From assembly GCF_950023065.1 (NCBI RefSeq), contig NC_088679.1, forward strand, positions 15,004,001-15,068,000: a stretch of 64,000 nt of DNA, written 5' to 3'. Shown here piece by piece: positions 35,574 through 47,794 of this stretch. The stretch's first letter is position 1, and every line of letters begins with the position of its first letter. Source of the stretch: Planococcus citri (lineage: Eukaryota > Arthropoda > Insecta > Hemiptera > Pseudococcidae). A program made the translations under genes and the position numbers. The notes under the pieces are model-generated. The model did no database searches, was not told the origin of the DNA, and worked only from the letters and a program-made list of their open reading frames with translations.

Positions 35574-38500
35574 ATGAAAATGAAATTAATTCAAATCACT
35601 GTAACGTTATCGTTTTCAATATCGAGTTGCTGGGCTACAAACAGAACTTGGTGGAAGCACGATCTCACCTATGGTATCTTCCTGAAATCGTTCATGGACA
35701 GCAATGGAGATGGAATTGGAGATTTCAAAGGATTGACTTCCAAACTGGATTACATCGTCGATCTTGGAATAAAAACTATCTGGGTGTCACCATTCTACCC
35801 TTCACCGCAAGCTGATGGAGGCTACGATATATCTGATTTTTGTGGAATCAATCCCATCTATGGTACAATGGAAGATTTCGAGGAGTTGATGAAAGAAATG
35901 AAAAAACGAGGTAAATAATTACACATCTTCTATTCGAGAAGTTTGATTTGTGTAATATTACTGTGTTTATAATGGACGTATCCCTACAGATCTCAACTTC
36001 GTCATGGATTTAGTGATTAATCACAGCAGCGATGAGCACGAATGGTTCGAAAAATCTGTAAATAGAGTGGAGCCATATACGAACTACTATGTATGGGTTG
36101 ATCCGAAAGGGTACGATAGCAATGGAAATCCTATTCCACCAAATAATTGGGTAAGTTATATGGAAAGTAACAAAGAACTCGCCATCAAACATTTACGAAG
36201 CTTGTAAACCTCGTGAACTAATGAGGGAAAAAACAAGGGAAAAAGCTTAAAAAACCAAAAGAAAAAAAATACCATGTTCCTGGGAGGGGAGCATTATACA
36301 TGATCAGATCAGGAAAAAATTAATTCTAAATCAACACGAAAAAACGTATTTAAAAATCACAAAAAATATACCTATACTTGGTTACTTCAACGCTGTTCTG
36401 GAAAAATCCTACTGGGAACCACCATTTTGAACCCACCCCTTTGAACCCCGCTAAAAAGCTTTTTACAGTTTATTAGTATCTGAAAGACCTTTTGAGCTCA
36501 ATAAAGTTTTGAGCTGGTAGGTACTAAAAAATCGAATTTTCCGATTTTTCGTAATTTGGATATTTTGGGAACCCCTGGAAAACTAGAAACCTGCGATTTG
36601 CGCCAAACGTAACGTTTTGAGGCATATATTCAATTATTTAGGTGAAAAAGTTTAATTAAGATCTCTGTATATTCGTAATTTTGAACCCTTTTTTTCAGAG
36701 CCCCCACTTTGGGCACCCCTAAAAAAGGCGTTTATGCACATTTTTTCAAATAAATTTAAGAATTTGTATTTGAAACACACAAGCAAGAGCTCGATAATTT
36801 TTCATTCGATTTTACCAGTAACTTTCAAAATTGAGCTTTTTTGGGCCCAATTCTGAGATTTTACTTCGTTGAAATCATGAAAACGCGACTTCAACGTTTT
36901 TTCGAAGAGTAAAATCTCAGAATTTGACCCAAAAAACCTCAATTATGAATGTTACAGGAAAAATCAAATGAAAAATCATCGAGGACTTGCTAGTATAGGT
37001 TACAAATGTAAATTCTTCAATTTATTTGAAAAAATAAGCATAAACGCCTTTTTTAGGGGTGCCCAAAGTGGGGGAGGGACCTTAGTTACAGTTTTTCACC
37101 TAGATAATTGAACATATACCTCAAAACGTTACGTTAGGCGCAAATTGCAGGTTTATAGTTTTCCAGGGGTTCCTAAAATATCCAAATTACGAAAAATTGG
37201 AAAATTGGATTTTTGAGTACCAACGAAAAATTTTATCGAGCTTAAAATTTGGTTGGATGGAGGTCGTCTTTTGATACTAAAAAACTGTAAAAAAACTTTT
37301 TAGCAGGGTTCATGAGGGTAGGTTTAAAATGGCGCCCCCCAATTTCGGCCCCCGAGGGTCGAAAATGGAAAAATTGCCTCGTATAATGTAGTAGATATTT
37401 TATGCTAAAAAAGTTTTTGAAAAAGATACTCAGTGGTTCCAAAAATTCTTTTTTTATTCGCAACTTTGGGGATCCCTGGAGCCCAAAAAATTGTCATTTT
37501 GGGTTAACTAACCACGGTTTCGTATTTGGGGCATTTATTGCAATATTTTAAGAGTGTTTCATCAAATAACTGTCTGGTGCTAAAAAATGGTCATATCGAT
37601 ACTCCTCTATTGTTTCAAAAATCATCAAAAGAAAAAATTGGGTAATCTAAATTAAAAAAAAAAAATTGACATTGAACCGTCAATGTTTTTTGCTAGCATA
37701 CGACAACGCAATCATCACAAACATGCCATCAGTGCTGGTTGCAAGATGGTTTTTACATTAATTTGCTTTCACCATATTGGTTGATGGTTGCATTTAGTTG
37801 CCAAGTTCACCATATCAACTTGAAGCTGATTTTTCATTTCTAGATCTTTTTTATAAATCATTAAGTAGAATGTACCTACAATACCTACTACTTTTATTCA
37901 AATGAAAATAATTTTTGTCCCATAACTCAAGGATCAACCAGGTTTGGATTAGGGAACAATTCATAATTCTCACTGATGATTTTCTAGCTTAGACATATCG
38001 AGAAATTTTTGCCCAAAAAATTACAATTTCAAAGGCAGATAATGCCAGCAACGAAAACGTAATTCAATTTTGGTCATAAAGTAATTAATAATTACGATAA
38101 TGTTACAGAGAAGTATATTCGACTACGAAACACCTAGTTCAGCTTGGACTTGGAATGAAAAAAGGAAGCAATTCTACCTGCATCAGTTTTTAGTGAAACA
38201 ACCAGATCTCAATTTACGTGATGAACAACTTAAAACTGAACTCAAAGTAAGTGTGTATACTGTCTGTCTTACAAAATGATATTTTCAGTGCCTATATTTC
38301 CTGACCTCAATTTGCTTATTGGAATATTATTCATAAATCATGATTCAACATTAAAAATTCGTTGTTGTGCCTATACTCCAGAATATGATCAAATTTTGGC
38401 TGGACAAAGGCGTTACTGCTTTTAGATTGGATGCTGTAGAATTCTTCATGGAAGATCCCTCACTTCGAGATGACATCGACACAGAATCACTCATAAAAGT

Positions 38501-39982
38501 AGTACTTGGAGTGGAGGAAACAGAAACTCCTCGACTTCATCATCCGGATACTTTCGAGTTCTTGCACGAATTATACATGTTTTTCAGACAGTACGACCGA
38601 CAAAATAAGAAGCAACGTCAAACGTAAGTTAAGCAAACCATCAGCTAATCGCTGATTGCAAGATAGTTTTTGCATTTGATTTCACCATTTTAATATAACC
38701 AGAATAAAAAATGTGATCTCAAATTACCAATTAGGGCTGGATTTGGTGAAGTTTACACTCCAATTGATACCAAAATGAGATACTACAGAACGAAGAACGC
38801 CCCAGTGACGCATTATCCTTATAACTATCTACTCACAATGCTCAGAAAGTATTTAGATGCCGATCAGATGATCCAATTTTTGAACCAATGGATTAAAAAA
38901 TTACCCAAAGGAGCTACTTCGAATTGGACGGTAAAATATCATTTGAAAAATTTCACCACCTCGTGTATCGCTCCATAATTATTAGCCCTCGTCGTATAAT
39001 GAATTTTTCATTCCAACAGTTGGGAAACCACGACCACGGACGAATTTTCTACTATTTCAATAAGGAATATAATTCAATCTTATTGACTCTCGTCACCATG
39101 TTACCTGGAGCCGCTTTAATTTGGTACGGAGAAGAAACCAGTCAAGAGGAGTTTGATTTTTCACCAAACCCCAAGAAGAATCTGATGGTTGAAAGGGATC
39201 ATTTTCGTTTACCTATGCAATGGGACGATTCCTTGAATGCAGGTCAGTTTCATTTTCTATAACGATCAATATTCAGAATTTCTATCTGATGAATATTTAT
39301 TTTTTGATCATCCCATTTTACATCCCTGGATCATAACGTAGCAAAAAGTCCATGTTAATTTCAAATCGAAATTTTCGCAACAGGTTTCACTTCCGGAGAC
39401 AAACCGTGGGTACCAGTACATCCCAATTATTACAGTTCCAACGTAAAACAACAATTGGCCAATAAAAACAGTACAGTGAACTACTTCAAGGATCTAGTTT
39501 CTCTTCGAAAAACTGACACACTGAAATTTGGCGATTTGAAAATGTACGCGATATCAAAATAGGTGCTGGCTTTTACACGGTAATTAAACCTCGATTAAGT
39601 GATTAATTTATTAAAAATAATAATACTTTGATGAAAACTTTCACATGACGTAATCATCATTTTACAGAACTTTTCGTCGATCAAAATACATAATTGTAAT
39701 GAATCTGGGCACTGAGCCTCATCCAGCCAATTTACACGCTGAAATCGCTAATTTACCAACAAATCTAGAGGTGGTAGCAACAAGTCCGAATTCTGGATAC
39801 AGCAAAGGGTATGCAATAAATCACATGGGCCTAACTATATCAAGTTTTTGAATATAATTCCTACCTCTTAGGATGAGGTTCTAATGAAGGTATCATTTTT
39901 CAGAGAAAAATTCAATACGATTTTAGATCATCGAAACGTATCAATGTTGAGACCACATTCCAGCATAGTGCTGTCCACATGA
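35574..39982 (+). pseudogene. GH13 alpha-glucosidase, array copy 4, premature stop in exon 7
   Basis: Exons: 35574-35910, 35990-36150, 38109-38246, 38382-38623, 38735-38930, 39020-39242, 39384-39579, 39668-39808, 39904-39982; all splice sites and phases are intact. Codon 492 is TAG (39560-39562), where the other copies have the TGG of SKWVLAF. Translation would stop after 491 residues, removing the last 79 residues, that is most of the C-terminal beta domain. All three catalytic residues lie before the stop and are unchanged. The rest of exon 7 and exons 8-9 remain open, so the stop is probably recent. It could be a young pseudogene, a truncated enzyme or a sequencing error. Confidence 0.85.
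36414..37340. mobile_element. about 930-bp foldback element in intron 2 of copy 4
   Basis: Arms of about 430 bp pair around an axis near 36880. Examples: GGCGTTTATGC with GCATAAACGCC, GGGCACCCCTAAAAAAGGC with GCCTTTTTTAGGGGTGCCC, AACGTAACGTTTTGAGG with CCTCAAAACGTTACGTT, and AATCTCAGAATT-type sequence next to the axis. Divergence between arms is moderate, so it is older than the 18816-19057 foldback. Adjacent intron sequence (about 37345-37605) also lacks homology to the other second introns and may belong to the same insertion. Confidence 0.75.
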
Positions 39983-40150
39983 GAATAGGTACCTGGAATA
40001 GTGCCCCTTAATGGCGAAATGTTGATGATGCAGTAGTAGCTCAACAGCAGTCCGTGTAAATAAGTCATAAAAAGGTCCGGCCAATAAGTAATAAAATAAA
40101 TTCAAACGAATAAATTGCATTATAATTAGTATGATCCTGTAATTTGATTC

Positions 40151-40156
40151 AATAAA
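40151..40156 (+). terminator. poly(A) signal of copy 4
   Basis: AATAAA in TTCAATAAATTTGGAAG, matching the position seen in the other copies. Confidence 0.6.
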
Positions 40157-40159
40157 TTT

Positions 40160-41324
40160 GGAAGTACATTAATTCTTGTTTTTTTTTCTTAATATGACGT
40201 ACAAAAAATGAATCTCCTAGGACTTTTTTTTTTGAAAGACAAAGCACTGCACAATATCATTTTTCACGCATTAAAACACACGAATCCGTTTTTAAAGTTC
40301 CATCTTCAGAACACGCTTCTCCCCAAAAATTCTAAAAAAATGCAGTTCATAAATATGAAAAAAAAAACACTTTGAACAGGTATAAAATACGAGTATCATC
40401 AAACAATATACAAAATTTTTCTCATTTTATACTTGCACGAAAGAGGTTTTAAAAATTATTCAGCCTCCTTATTCAAATTTTTTCTAGAACACATTTCAAT
40501 AAATGACCTTGCTACCTTCCCTCCTAAGTGAATCGTGTTATTTTTTACCATTTTTTTCAAGACTCTTTAATCGCAATGATTTTCATCTCCATTGGCTAAT
40601 TTCCATGCTTCTTTGTATGTTTTGGTCAAAAAGCAAAAACTGCGCCGTAAATATACCGAATTTGGAAAAAAAAATCGCAATTAACTACCTACCTACATTT
40701 CTATTGATTTTTTTTAATTTGGGAGGAAGTTAAGGTATAGAGATAAGGAGGTAAAGTAGGCCAGTTGAAGGAAATTATTAGTGGATAAAAGTTATCACAT
40801 CTTTAATTATAAATGCATTCAAAGTTTGAGTAAGTAATCAATGATACTGGTTTTGATTCTAATTTCATAATGTCTCCATGCCCAAAATGGGCTCTTGGAG
40901 AGATTTACGTGTACCAAATTTAAGGTGCCCCCCCCCACCGCCACTCTCCACCGCTGACAATATAGAGACCTGAAAATGCACTCGTCGAATTTTGAAACTA
41001 AGGTGAAGATAATTTCAAAGTGTAGCCAAACTTTTCATTTCGAGCATGATCAATCGGGGTGTGTGGGATCAAAAATAGCTCATGATTCGATTATTAAGGT
41101 TCATCAATAATTAATCGAAACGAATAAGTGTAGGTAAAACCCTTAAAGTGCAGATAAGCTGAGGAAACATTTAAAAATTTCCTACCAATTTTGGCCAGAT
41201 GGATTATCCGAAGAAAGAGGTCCAAAATCTCTCGAAATTAAATTCACAATTTGTCTTTTTTTTTCAACCAAAAATCATAAAATAAAAAAGATATTAAGAA
41301 AATTATTCGTAGAAAAAATGACAC
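40160..41324. other. spacer between copies 4 and 5
   Basis: No gene recognised. The left part (about 40190-40600) is paralogous to the flank of copy 2: TCGCAATGATTTTCATCTC at 40571 matches 14460, immediately left of the TTAA insertion. This shows what that site looked like without the element. C-rich run at 40927-40936. Confidence 0.5.
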
Positions 41325-41930
41325 GAATGAATCCGAATGATGATGGTGGAAATATTACACTTTCTTTTATTATACCATTGAATTCGAGTGTTTACTGATA
41401 ATTTTCCAATTAATAGATTTCGTTGATGAATTTCTCTGCTTTTCAATGCTACGATGATGCAATTCTAATGGTACCTGGTACGGATTTCATTTTCGAGTTA
41501 CATACAAAGATGTTCATTGTTCTATATGCAAAGTGGAGTTTTGTCTTGAAAAGAATGAATCACGATGTCGTTATACCTAGGTAGTAGGTATAGTGGAATC
41601 TTGAAAGTGAAGTGCATTTCATTGCTAATACACTTCACATTCAAGATTTCTACTATTAGGTAGGTACTCATATGCATCAAGTAACGACACCGTAATTCAT
41701 TACTACATATTACCTAAAAATAAAACTCCACTTTACAGATTTAACATTTCTATTACTCGAAAAAAAAAATCCGTACCAGGTACTTACCCCATTGCACGTA
41801 GAGAAAATCATCGACAACTATTTTTGAAAAATTATCAATGAACACTCGAATTTGATTGTATAAAAGAAAGTATAATTATTTCCAAAATCATCATTCGGAT
41901 TCGTTTACCTGTTCATTTAAGTCAAAGTGT
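41325..41930 (+). promoter_or_regulatory. inverted-repeat promoter region of copy 5, both arms complete
   Basis: Axis near 41625 (GAATCTTGAAAGTGAAGTGC / CACTTCACATTCAAGATT). The arms run out to ATGATGGTGGAAATATTACA on the left and its counterpart ATAATTATTTCCAAAATCAT on the right. TATAAAAG at 41859-41866 lies 94 bp before the ATG. The mirror copy on the left reads CTTTCTTTTATTATAC (41360-41375), a TATA with 3 extra bases. Together with copy 2 it is the best-preserved example. Confidence 0.72.
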
Positions 41931-41952
41931 CGTAATTACAATCGTGAAAAAA

Positions 41953-44900
41953 ATGAAAATGAAATTCGTTCAAATCACTGTAACGTTATCGTTTTTAATA
42001 TCGAGTTGCTGGGCTACAAACAGAACTTGGTGGAAGCACGATCTCACCTATGGCATCTTCCTGAAATCGTTCATGGATAGCAATGGAGATGGCATTGGAG
42101 ATTTCAAAGGATTGACTTCCAAACTGGACTACATTGCCGATACTGGAATAAAAACTATCTGGGTGACGCCGTTCTGCACTTCACCACAGGCTGATGGAGG
42201 CTACGATGTATCTGATTATTATGGAATCGATCCTCTTTATGGTACAATGGAAGATTTCGAGGAATTGATGAGAGAAATGAAAAAACGAGGTAAAAAATTA
42301 CACATCTTCTATTCGAAGGTTGATTCGAGTAATATTAATATGCTTTTAATGGGCTATTCCTACAGATCTCAACTTCGTCATGGATTTAGTAATTAATCAC
42401 AGCAGCGATGAGCACAAATGGTTCGAAAAATCTGTAAATAGAGTGGATCCATATACGAACTACTATGTATGGGTTGATCCGATAGGCTACGATAGAAATG
42501 GAAATCCAATTCCACCAAATAATTGGGTAAGTTGTATGTCTAGTACATACTAACAAAGAACTCGTCATCAAACATTCGCAAGGATTGCAAGCCTAAAAAC
42601 GTGAACTGGTGAAGAAAAAACACGTAAGAAAGCTTCAGAGAACAAAACCAAAAAAAATCACCATTTTCTGTGGAGAGGGGCATTATACATGATTATATCA
42701 GAAAAAATTATTCTAAATCAACACAAAAAGATGTAGGCATTTGAAATCATAAACAAATAATTTGATCACCACTTCGACTCCAATTCACAATACTAAAAAC
42801 TCATTTGAAATCCAACACTGTTGAGAAAAAGTCCATTGAGAATACCTACTCGTTTTGCACTCACCACAGAAAAAATTAATTGAAATCTAAAAAATTCTGA
42901 ATTGAATTGTAAAAACTAAATTCTAAATCATCATCACCAGCACATAATACTTACATTCTAAAAAATCAGCAAAAAAATTTATTCAAAATTACTTATTGAA
43001 GTTACAAAGAGAAAACATATCTGAAACCAGAAACAAATGATTTCCAATCATCCCAAAGAACATTCGCTAGAATTCAATGCGACAAAAAATCATTCACAAA
43101 ATCGAGAATCCAAAAATTAAGCAGTAAGTAAGTCAAATTCTAAATCACCGCCAAAAAACATTATTCTGAAATAATTGAAAAAAAAAAAATTGAAATATAC
43201 TCGTAGGTAACAAAAGAAAATCATCACAGAATTACCCCCTTCTCACCACCTCAACGATCAAAAAAAAATCGCAAACCAATAAAACTCATTTGAAATACAC
43301 GTAATAGTGACAGAAGATCTATTTGGAATTTTCGTAAAAAAATTAATTCATACAATCACCTAAAAAAAAAATCAATGAAAATCATGGAAATAAGTTCATT
43401 TAAAAAAATTCTAAAAAAAATCGTCATTGCCTAATTGAAAATCAAATTCCACATCACCGAGGAAGAAGTCATTTGAAATGTTTACAAAAAAATGTAAGTA
43501 GGTATGTACCTGTAGGTACCTATTCAAATTGGCTGCAAAAAATTTAATTAAAATGACTTCGAAATTACCACTAAATATTCAATGAAAAAAAATCACGAAA
43601 AAAATTTAGAACCAGACTTGTCAGATCAAATTAGGGAAGACCTGATAGGATCTGACCACCAGATTTGATCAGGTCTGGGCATTCCTCAGATCAAATCAGA
43701 TATGATCAGATGATCATTTTCCTCAGGAAAGTGACGTCTCATTTCATATAACTCAAGAATCGACTGAGTTCGCATTTGGGACCAATTCATAAATCCTCAA
43801 TGATAGGTTTTCCGCTCAGTAATACAGAAACAATCGAAAACATATACCTACATTCTATTTTGTTCATAAGGTAATTAATTTATACGATGATGTTACAGAG
43901 AAGTTTATTCGACTTCAAAACGCCCAGTTCAGCTTGGACTTGGAATGAAAAAAGGAAGCAATTCTACCTGCATCAGTTTCTAGTGAAACAGCCAGATCTC
44001 AATTTAAATAACGAAGAACTTAAAACCGAACTCAAAGTATGTGTCTGTCTAGCAAAAGTACCCACTGTAAGATTTAGGTATAATTTAACATTGACAATTT
44101 TTTTATGTTCTCCAGAATATGATGAAATTCTGGCTGGACAAAGGCGTCGCTGCTTTTCGATTAGACGCTGTAGAATGTTTCATGGAAGATCCCTCACTTA
44201 GAGATGACATCGACACAGAATCACTCATAAAAGTAGTATGGGCAGAGGACGACACAGAAACTCCTCGACTTCATCATCCGGATACTTTCAAGTTCTTGCA
44301 TGAATTATACCTGTTCTTCAGACAGTATGATCGTGAAAATAAGAGGCAACGTGAAACGTGAGTATAAATCTAGAAAATCCATCAATACGCTCAAATTTTT
44401 CAACAAAAAAAAAGTATGATGAGCATAACAAAAGGTGATCTCATTTGACTAATTAGGGCTGCATTTGGTGAAGTTTACACTACGGTTGACAACAAAATGA
44501 AATACTACGGAACGAAGAGCGCCCCAGCGGCTCATTATCCTTACAATTATCTACTGACAACACTCAGGAAGTTTTTAGATGCTGAACAGATGATCCAATT
44601 TTTGAACACATGGATTAAGAAATTACCCGAAGGAGCTACCTCGAACTGGGCGGTAAAATATCATTGAAAAATTTTCATCAGCTTGTGAATCGTTCCACGA
44701 TTATTAGCCCTCCTCGTTTAATGAATTTTTTATTCCAACAGTTGGGAAACCACGACCATGGACGAATTTTCTTCTATTTCAATAAGGAATATAATTCAAT
44801 TTTATTGACTCTTGTTACCATGTTACCTGGAGCAGCTTTAATTTGGTACGGAGAGGAGACCAGTCAAGAAGAATTCGATTTTGCACCAAAACCCAGCAAG

Positions 44901-46446
44901 AATCTGATGATTGAAAGGGATCATTTTCGTTTACCTATGCAATGGGACGATTCCTTGAATGCAGGTCAGTTTCACTTTCTAATTATGGTCGATATTCGGA
45001 ATTTGAATTTTTTTTTCGTTGTGAGAGTGTTTTCATTGATGATCGAATTTTTCGTGACAGGTTTCACTTCCGGAGACAAACCATGGGTACCAGTACATCC
45101 TAATTATTATAATTCAAACGTAAAAGAACAATTAGCCAATAAAAACAGTACACTGTACTACTTCAAAGATCTAGTTTCTCTTCGAAAAACTGACACACTA
45201 AAATTTGGAGACTTAAAAATGTACGCGATATCAAAATGGGTGCTGGCATTTACACGGTAATTAAACCTCGACCAAGTGATTAATTTATTAAAAATAATAA
45301 GCCGATTAAAACTTTCACACGACGTGAACATCATTTTACAGAACTTTTCGTCGATCAAAATACATTATTGTATTCAATCTGGGCACCGAGCCTCATCCTG
45401 CCAATTTGCATGCTGAAATCGCTAATTTACCAACAAATCTAACGGTGGTAGCAGCAAGTCCGAATTCTGGATACAGCAAAGGGTATGCTATAAATCGCAT
45501 ATGCCTATACAGTAAGCGCCGCTTATTATCATTGCGGTTATTAGAATAATTCGCTTAATAGAATGGGAAGTCGTTGGGACAGAACGGTTGTATCTTTTTA
45601 CATTGAAAGAATTTCGCTTTATGTGGTAATTGAAGGTGAATGAAGTCGGTTAATGGAATTGGAAATTTTTCAAAAAGCAACAAAGATCAATAAAATAGGA
45701 ATACTTTTTGTAAAAAACCAAAAAAAAAGTCATTTTTTAATCGAAAAATTGGAAAAAAATCTCCCATTTTCAACGAAGATTATCTTGTTTTTTGCTGAAA
45801 TTGTCAAAATTCTCGGCTTTTTGTAAGAAGTTCCAATACAGCCCACTTTTTTCCAACAAGTGTTCAATGATCTAGCATTTTGCCAAAAATTATCAGAAAA
45901 TCCATATTTTTAATTTTTTTTATTATTGAAATAGTCAAAAATTTCAAAAAGATTATCGTTCTCTTACCTAAAAAATGCAAAAAAATTCTCACGTTTTGAG
46001 AAAAATTACGAAAAAGTGTCATTACTTTGCCAATAATTCCCAAAATTGCCTCATTTTTGCTTTTTGAAAAGAGTATTTGCAATTTTGCTACAGATTGTCA
46101 TTTTTTTTCACAAATTATCAAAAGCCTCGCTCATTTTCCCAAAATTGCCAAAAAGTACCATTTTTTGCCAATAAAAATCATACCTATTTTTTAATTTTTA
46201 ATTGTTCGTTTATTGGAATAATTCGGTTAATAGAATATCAACCACTTGGTCCCAATCCGATCACATTAAGCGGCGCTTACTGTATCAAGTTTGTGAGTAA
46301 AATTTCTACTTCTTACGAAGGTTCTAATGAAGACATTATTTTTCAGAGAAAAATTCAATTCGATTTTAGACCATCGTAACATAACGATGTTGAGACCACA
46401 TTCCAGCGTAGTGCTGTCAACGCATAAGAATAGGTACCGGAAATAG
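41953..46446 (+). CDS. GH13 alpha-glucosidase, array copy 5, with altered C-terminus
   Basis: Exons: 41953-42289, 42366-42526, 43899-44036, 44116-44357, 44457-44652, 44742-44964, 45061-45256, 45342-45482, 46347-46446; GT-AG throughout. ATG at 41953 heads the same signal peptide as copy 2. Catalytic FRLDA, GEVY and LGNHD are kept. Near the end an extra base (about 46420) turns the ancestral ACA-TGA into a frame that continues 8 codons further to TAG 46444-46446, giving 577 aa with the tail THKNRYRK. Exon 1 reads DYYGIDPLYGTMEDF, closer to typical GH13 maltases than the DFCGINPIYG of the other copies. It is therefore either the least derived copy or under different selection. Intron 8 carries a pogo-like MITE. 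Likely functional. Confidence 0.9.
45510..46282. mobile_element. 773-bp pogo/Tc1-mariner-like MITE in intron 8 of copy 5
   Basis: Ends CAGTAAGCGCCGCTTA and TAAGCGGCGCTTACTG are a 16-bp inverted repeat with at most one mismatch. It is flanked by TA on both sides (45508-45509, 46283-46284). Copy 2 shows the empty site CCTATATCAAG. CAGT ends plus TA duplication fit the pogo/Tigger group. The phrase CG(C/G)TTAATAGAAT recurs at both ends internally. No transposase; the interior is A/T-rich with repeated TTTTTGCCAA(A/T)AAT phrases. Confidence 0.85.
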
Positions 46447-46548
46447 TACCCCTCAATGACGAAATGTTGATGATGCTGGTATGAAGTATAATATACATTT
46501 AAACGAATAAATTACACTGAATCATGCTACATATATCTAATTTGATTT

Positions 46549-46554
46549 AATAAA
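46549..46554 (+). terminator. poly(A) signal of copy 5
   Basis: AATAAA in TTTAATAAACTTGAAAG, at the same relative place as in the other copies. Confidence 0.6.
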
Positions 46555-46559
46555 CTTGA

Positions 46560-47790
46560 AAGTAAAACAATGCACTTTTTTCTTCTTCCCTTTCGACGTT
46601 ATTATTTTTATTTTGAAAGAAAAACACTGCACGATATCATCTTTTACACATTGAAAGATCTACGAATCCCTTTTTTAGCTTTTTTTGATCAGTTGATCTC
46701 TCGACGTCCATCCACCTGATGGAATTACTCACATATCGTTATTAATTTCTTTTTCTCCATTCACACTCTTCGAAAGTCATTCATTTTTAGATAGGCAGCT
46801 AGGCACATTAATATACGAGTAAACCCAGTCGTAAAGGGCTCATGCACAGGAACTTTTTTTTGCACGTAAAATACGCACACACTCAACATGGGTACTCTTC
46901 ATAGGCCTTGCAGGCAAAATACATAATATGAAGCGTATTTTTGTACTATTTCAGCGTTAAAATAAGAGGTTTTTCATATTTTAAATTCCAGAAATTGAAA
47001 TCTCTGGCAAATTAGCGTATCCTTGATGAAAGAAAAAATGAAGCCACCAGATACTGATTGCAAGAAAGTTTCGTTCACATATTCCCTAAAATATTTATTC
47101 AGTAAAAATGATGAAAGTTAACACTGTAGCTATAAGATATCAACTCCTCTGTTCTGGAATTTCCTACCTATAATTTTCGATTTCTTCAAGATTTCTGGGA
47201 TTCTGCAGAAGGCACAGAAATTCATTTGGATTTCTAAAAATTGAGTTATTGCTTATTCTCGGACATCTTTAAATTAGTTTAGGCCTACTTTAACTTGGGC
47301 AGATTTCCGGGTAGACATCTTCAATGTGTGTTGTTTTTGTTGAGGCCATTTTTTTAAAAACCAGAATACTTTCCAGCATAAGAAAAAAATTCAAAACCCC
47401 AAAAATGCACTCCTCGAAGGGAAATTTTTGAAATTTTTTTCACCATTAAAAAACGTTTATGAAAAAACACACACGAGGTGTCCGCCATTAAATCGACGCA
47501 AATGTAAATAAACTTGTTGAACAGGCTGAGATTAAGCCACGACTGAATTTTTAACCACCTTAATCAGTTTTTGCACCTGGTGGAAAAAATTTGAAGTTTT
47601 GAAGAAATTAGAAAAACCTGGTTTGAGGCTTCAGAATTTCCAGTGAAATTAGATTTGGAGGAATTGTTATCGTTTGTAGGACTAATTTTCATCATTTTCA
47701 CCAACAAAATGTAAGTAGTATATTTAGTACTACGTGATTGTAGGTAGCACATAGATTATTTGTATCAAAAAAAAAAAAAAAAAAAAAAAA
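46560..47790. repeat. 3' flank of copy 5, partly duplicated
   Basis: From about 47090 (ATATTTATTCAGTAAAAATG, then ATGAAAGTTAACAC) the sequence is paralogous to flanks at 7360 and 19550. It marks the right end of the duplicated array. A poly(A) run of about 26 bases at 47768-47793 abuts the copia remnant. No gene recognised. Confidence 0.5.
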
Positions 47791-47794
47791 ACAT

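Noticed and set aside
1..46446. Bacterial origin (horizontal transfer) of the GH13 genes
   Set aside because: Nine-exon structure, signal peptide, TATA promoter and poly(A) signals, and motifs are those of insect maltases.
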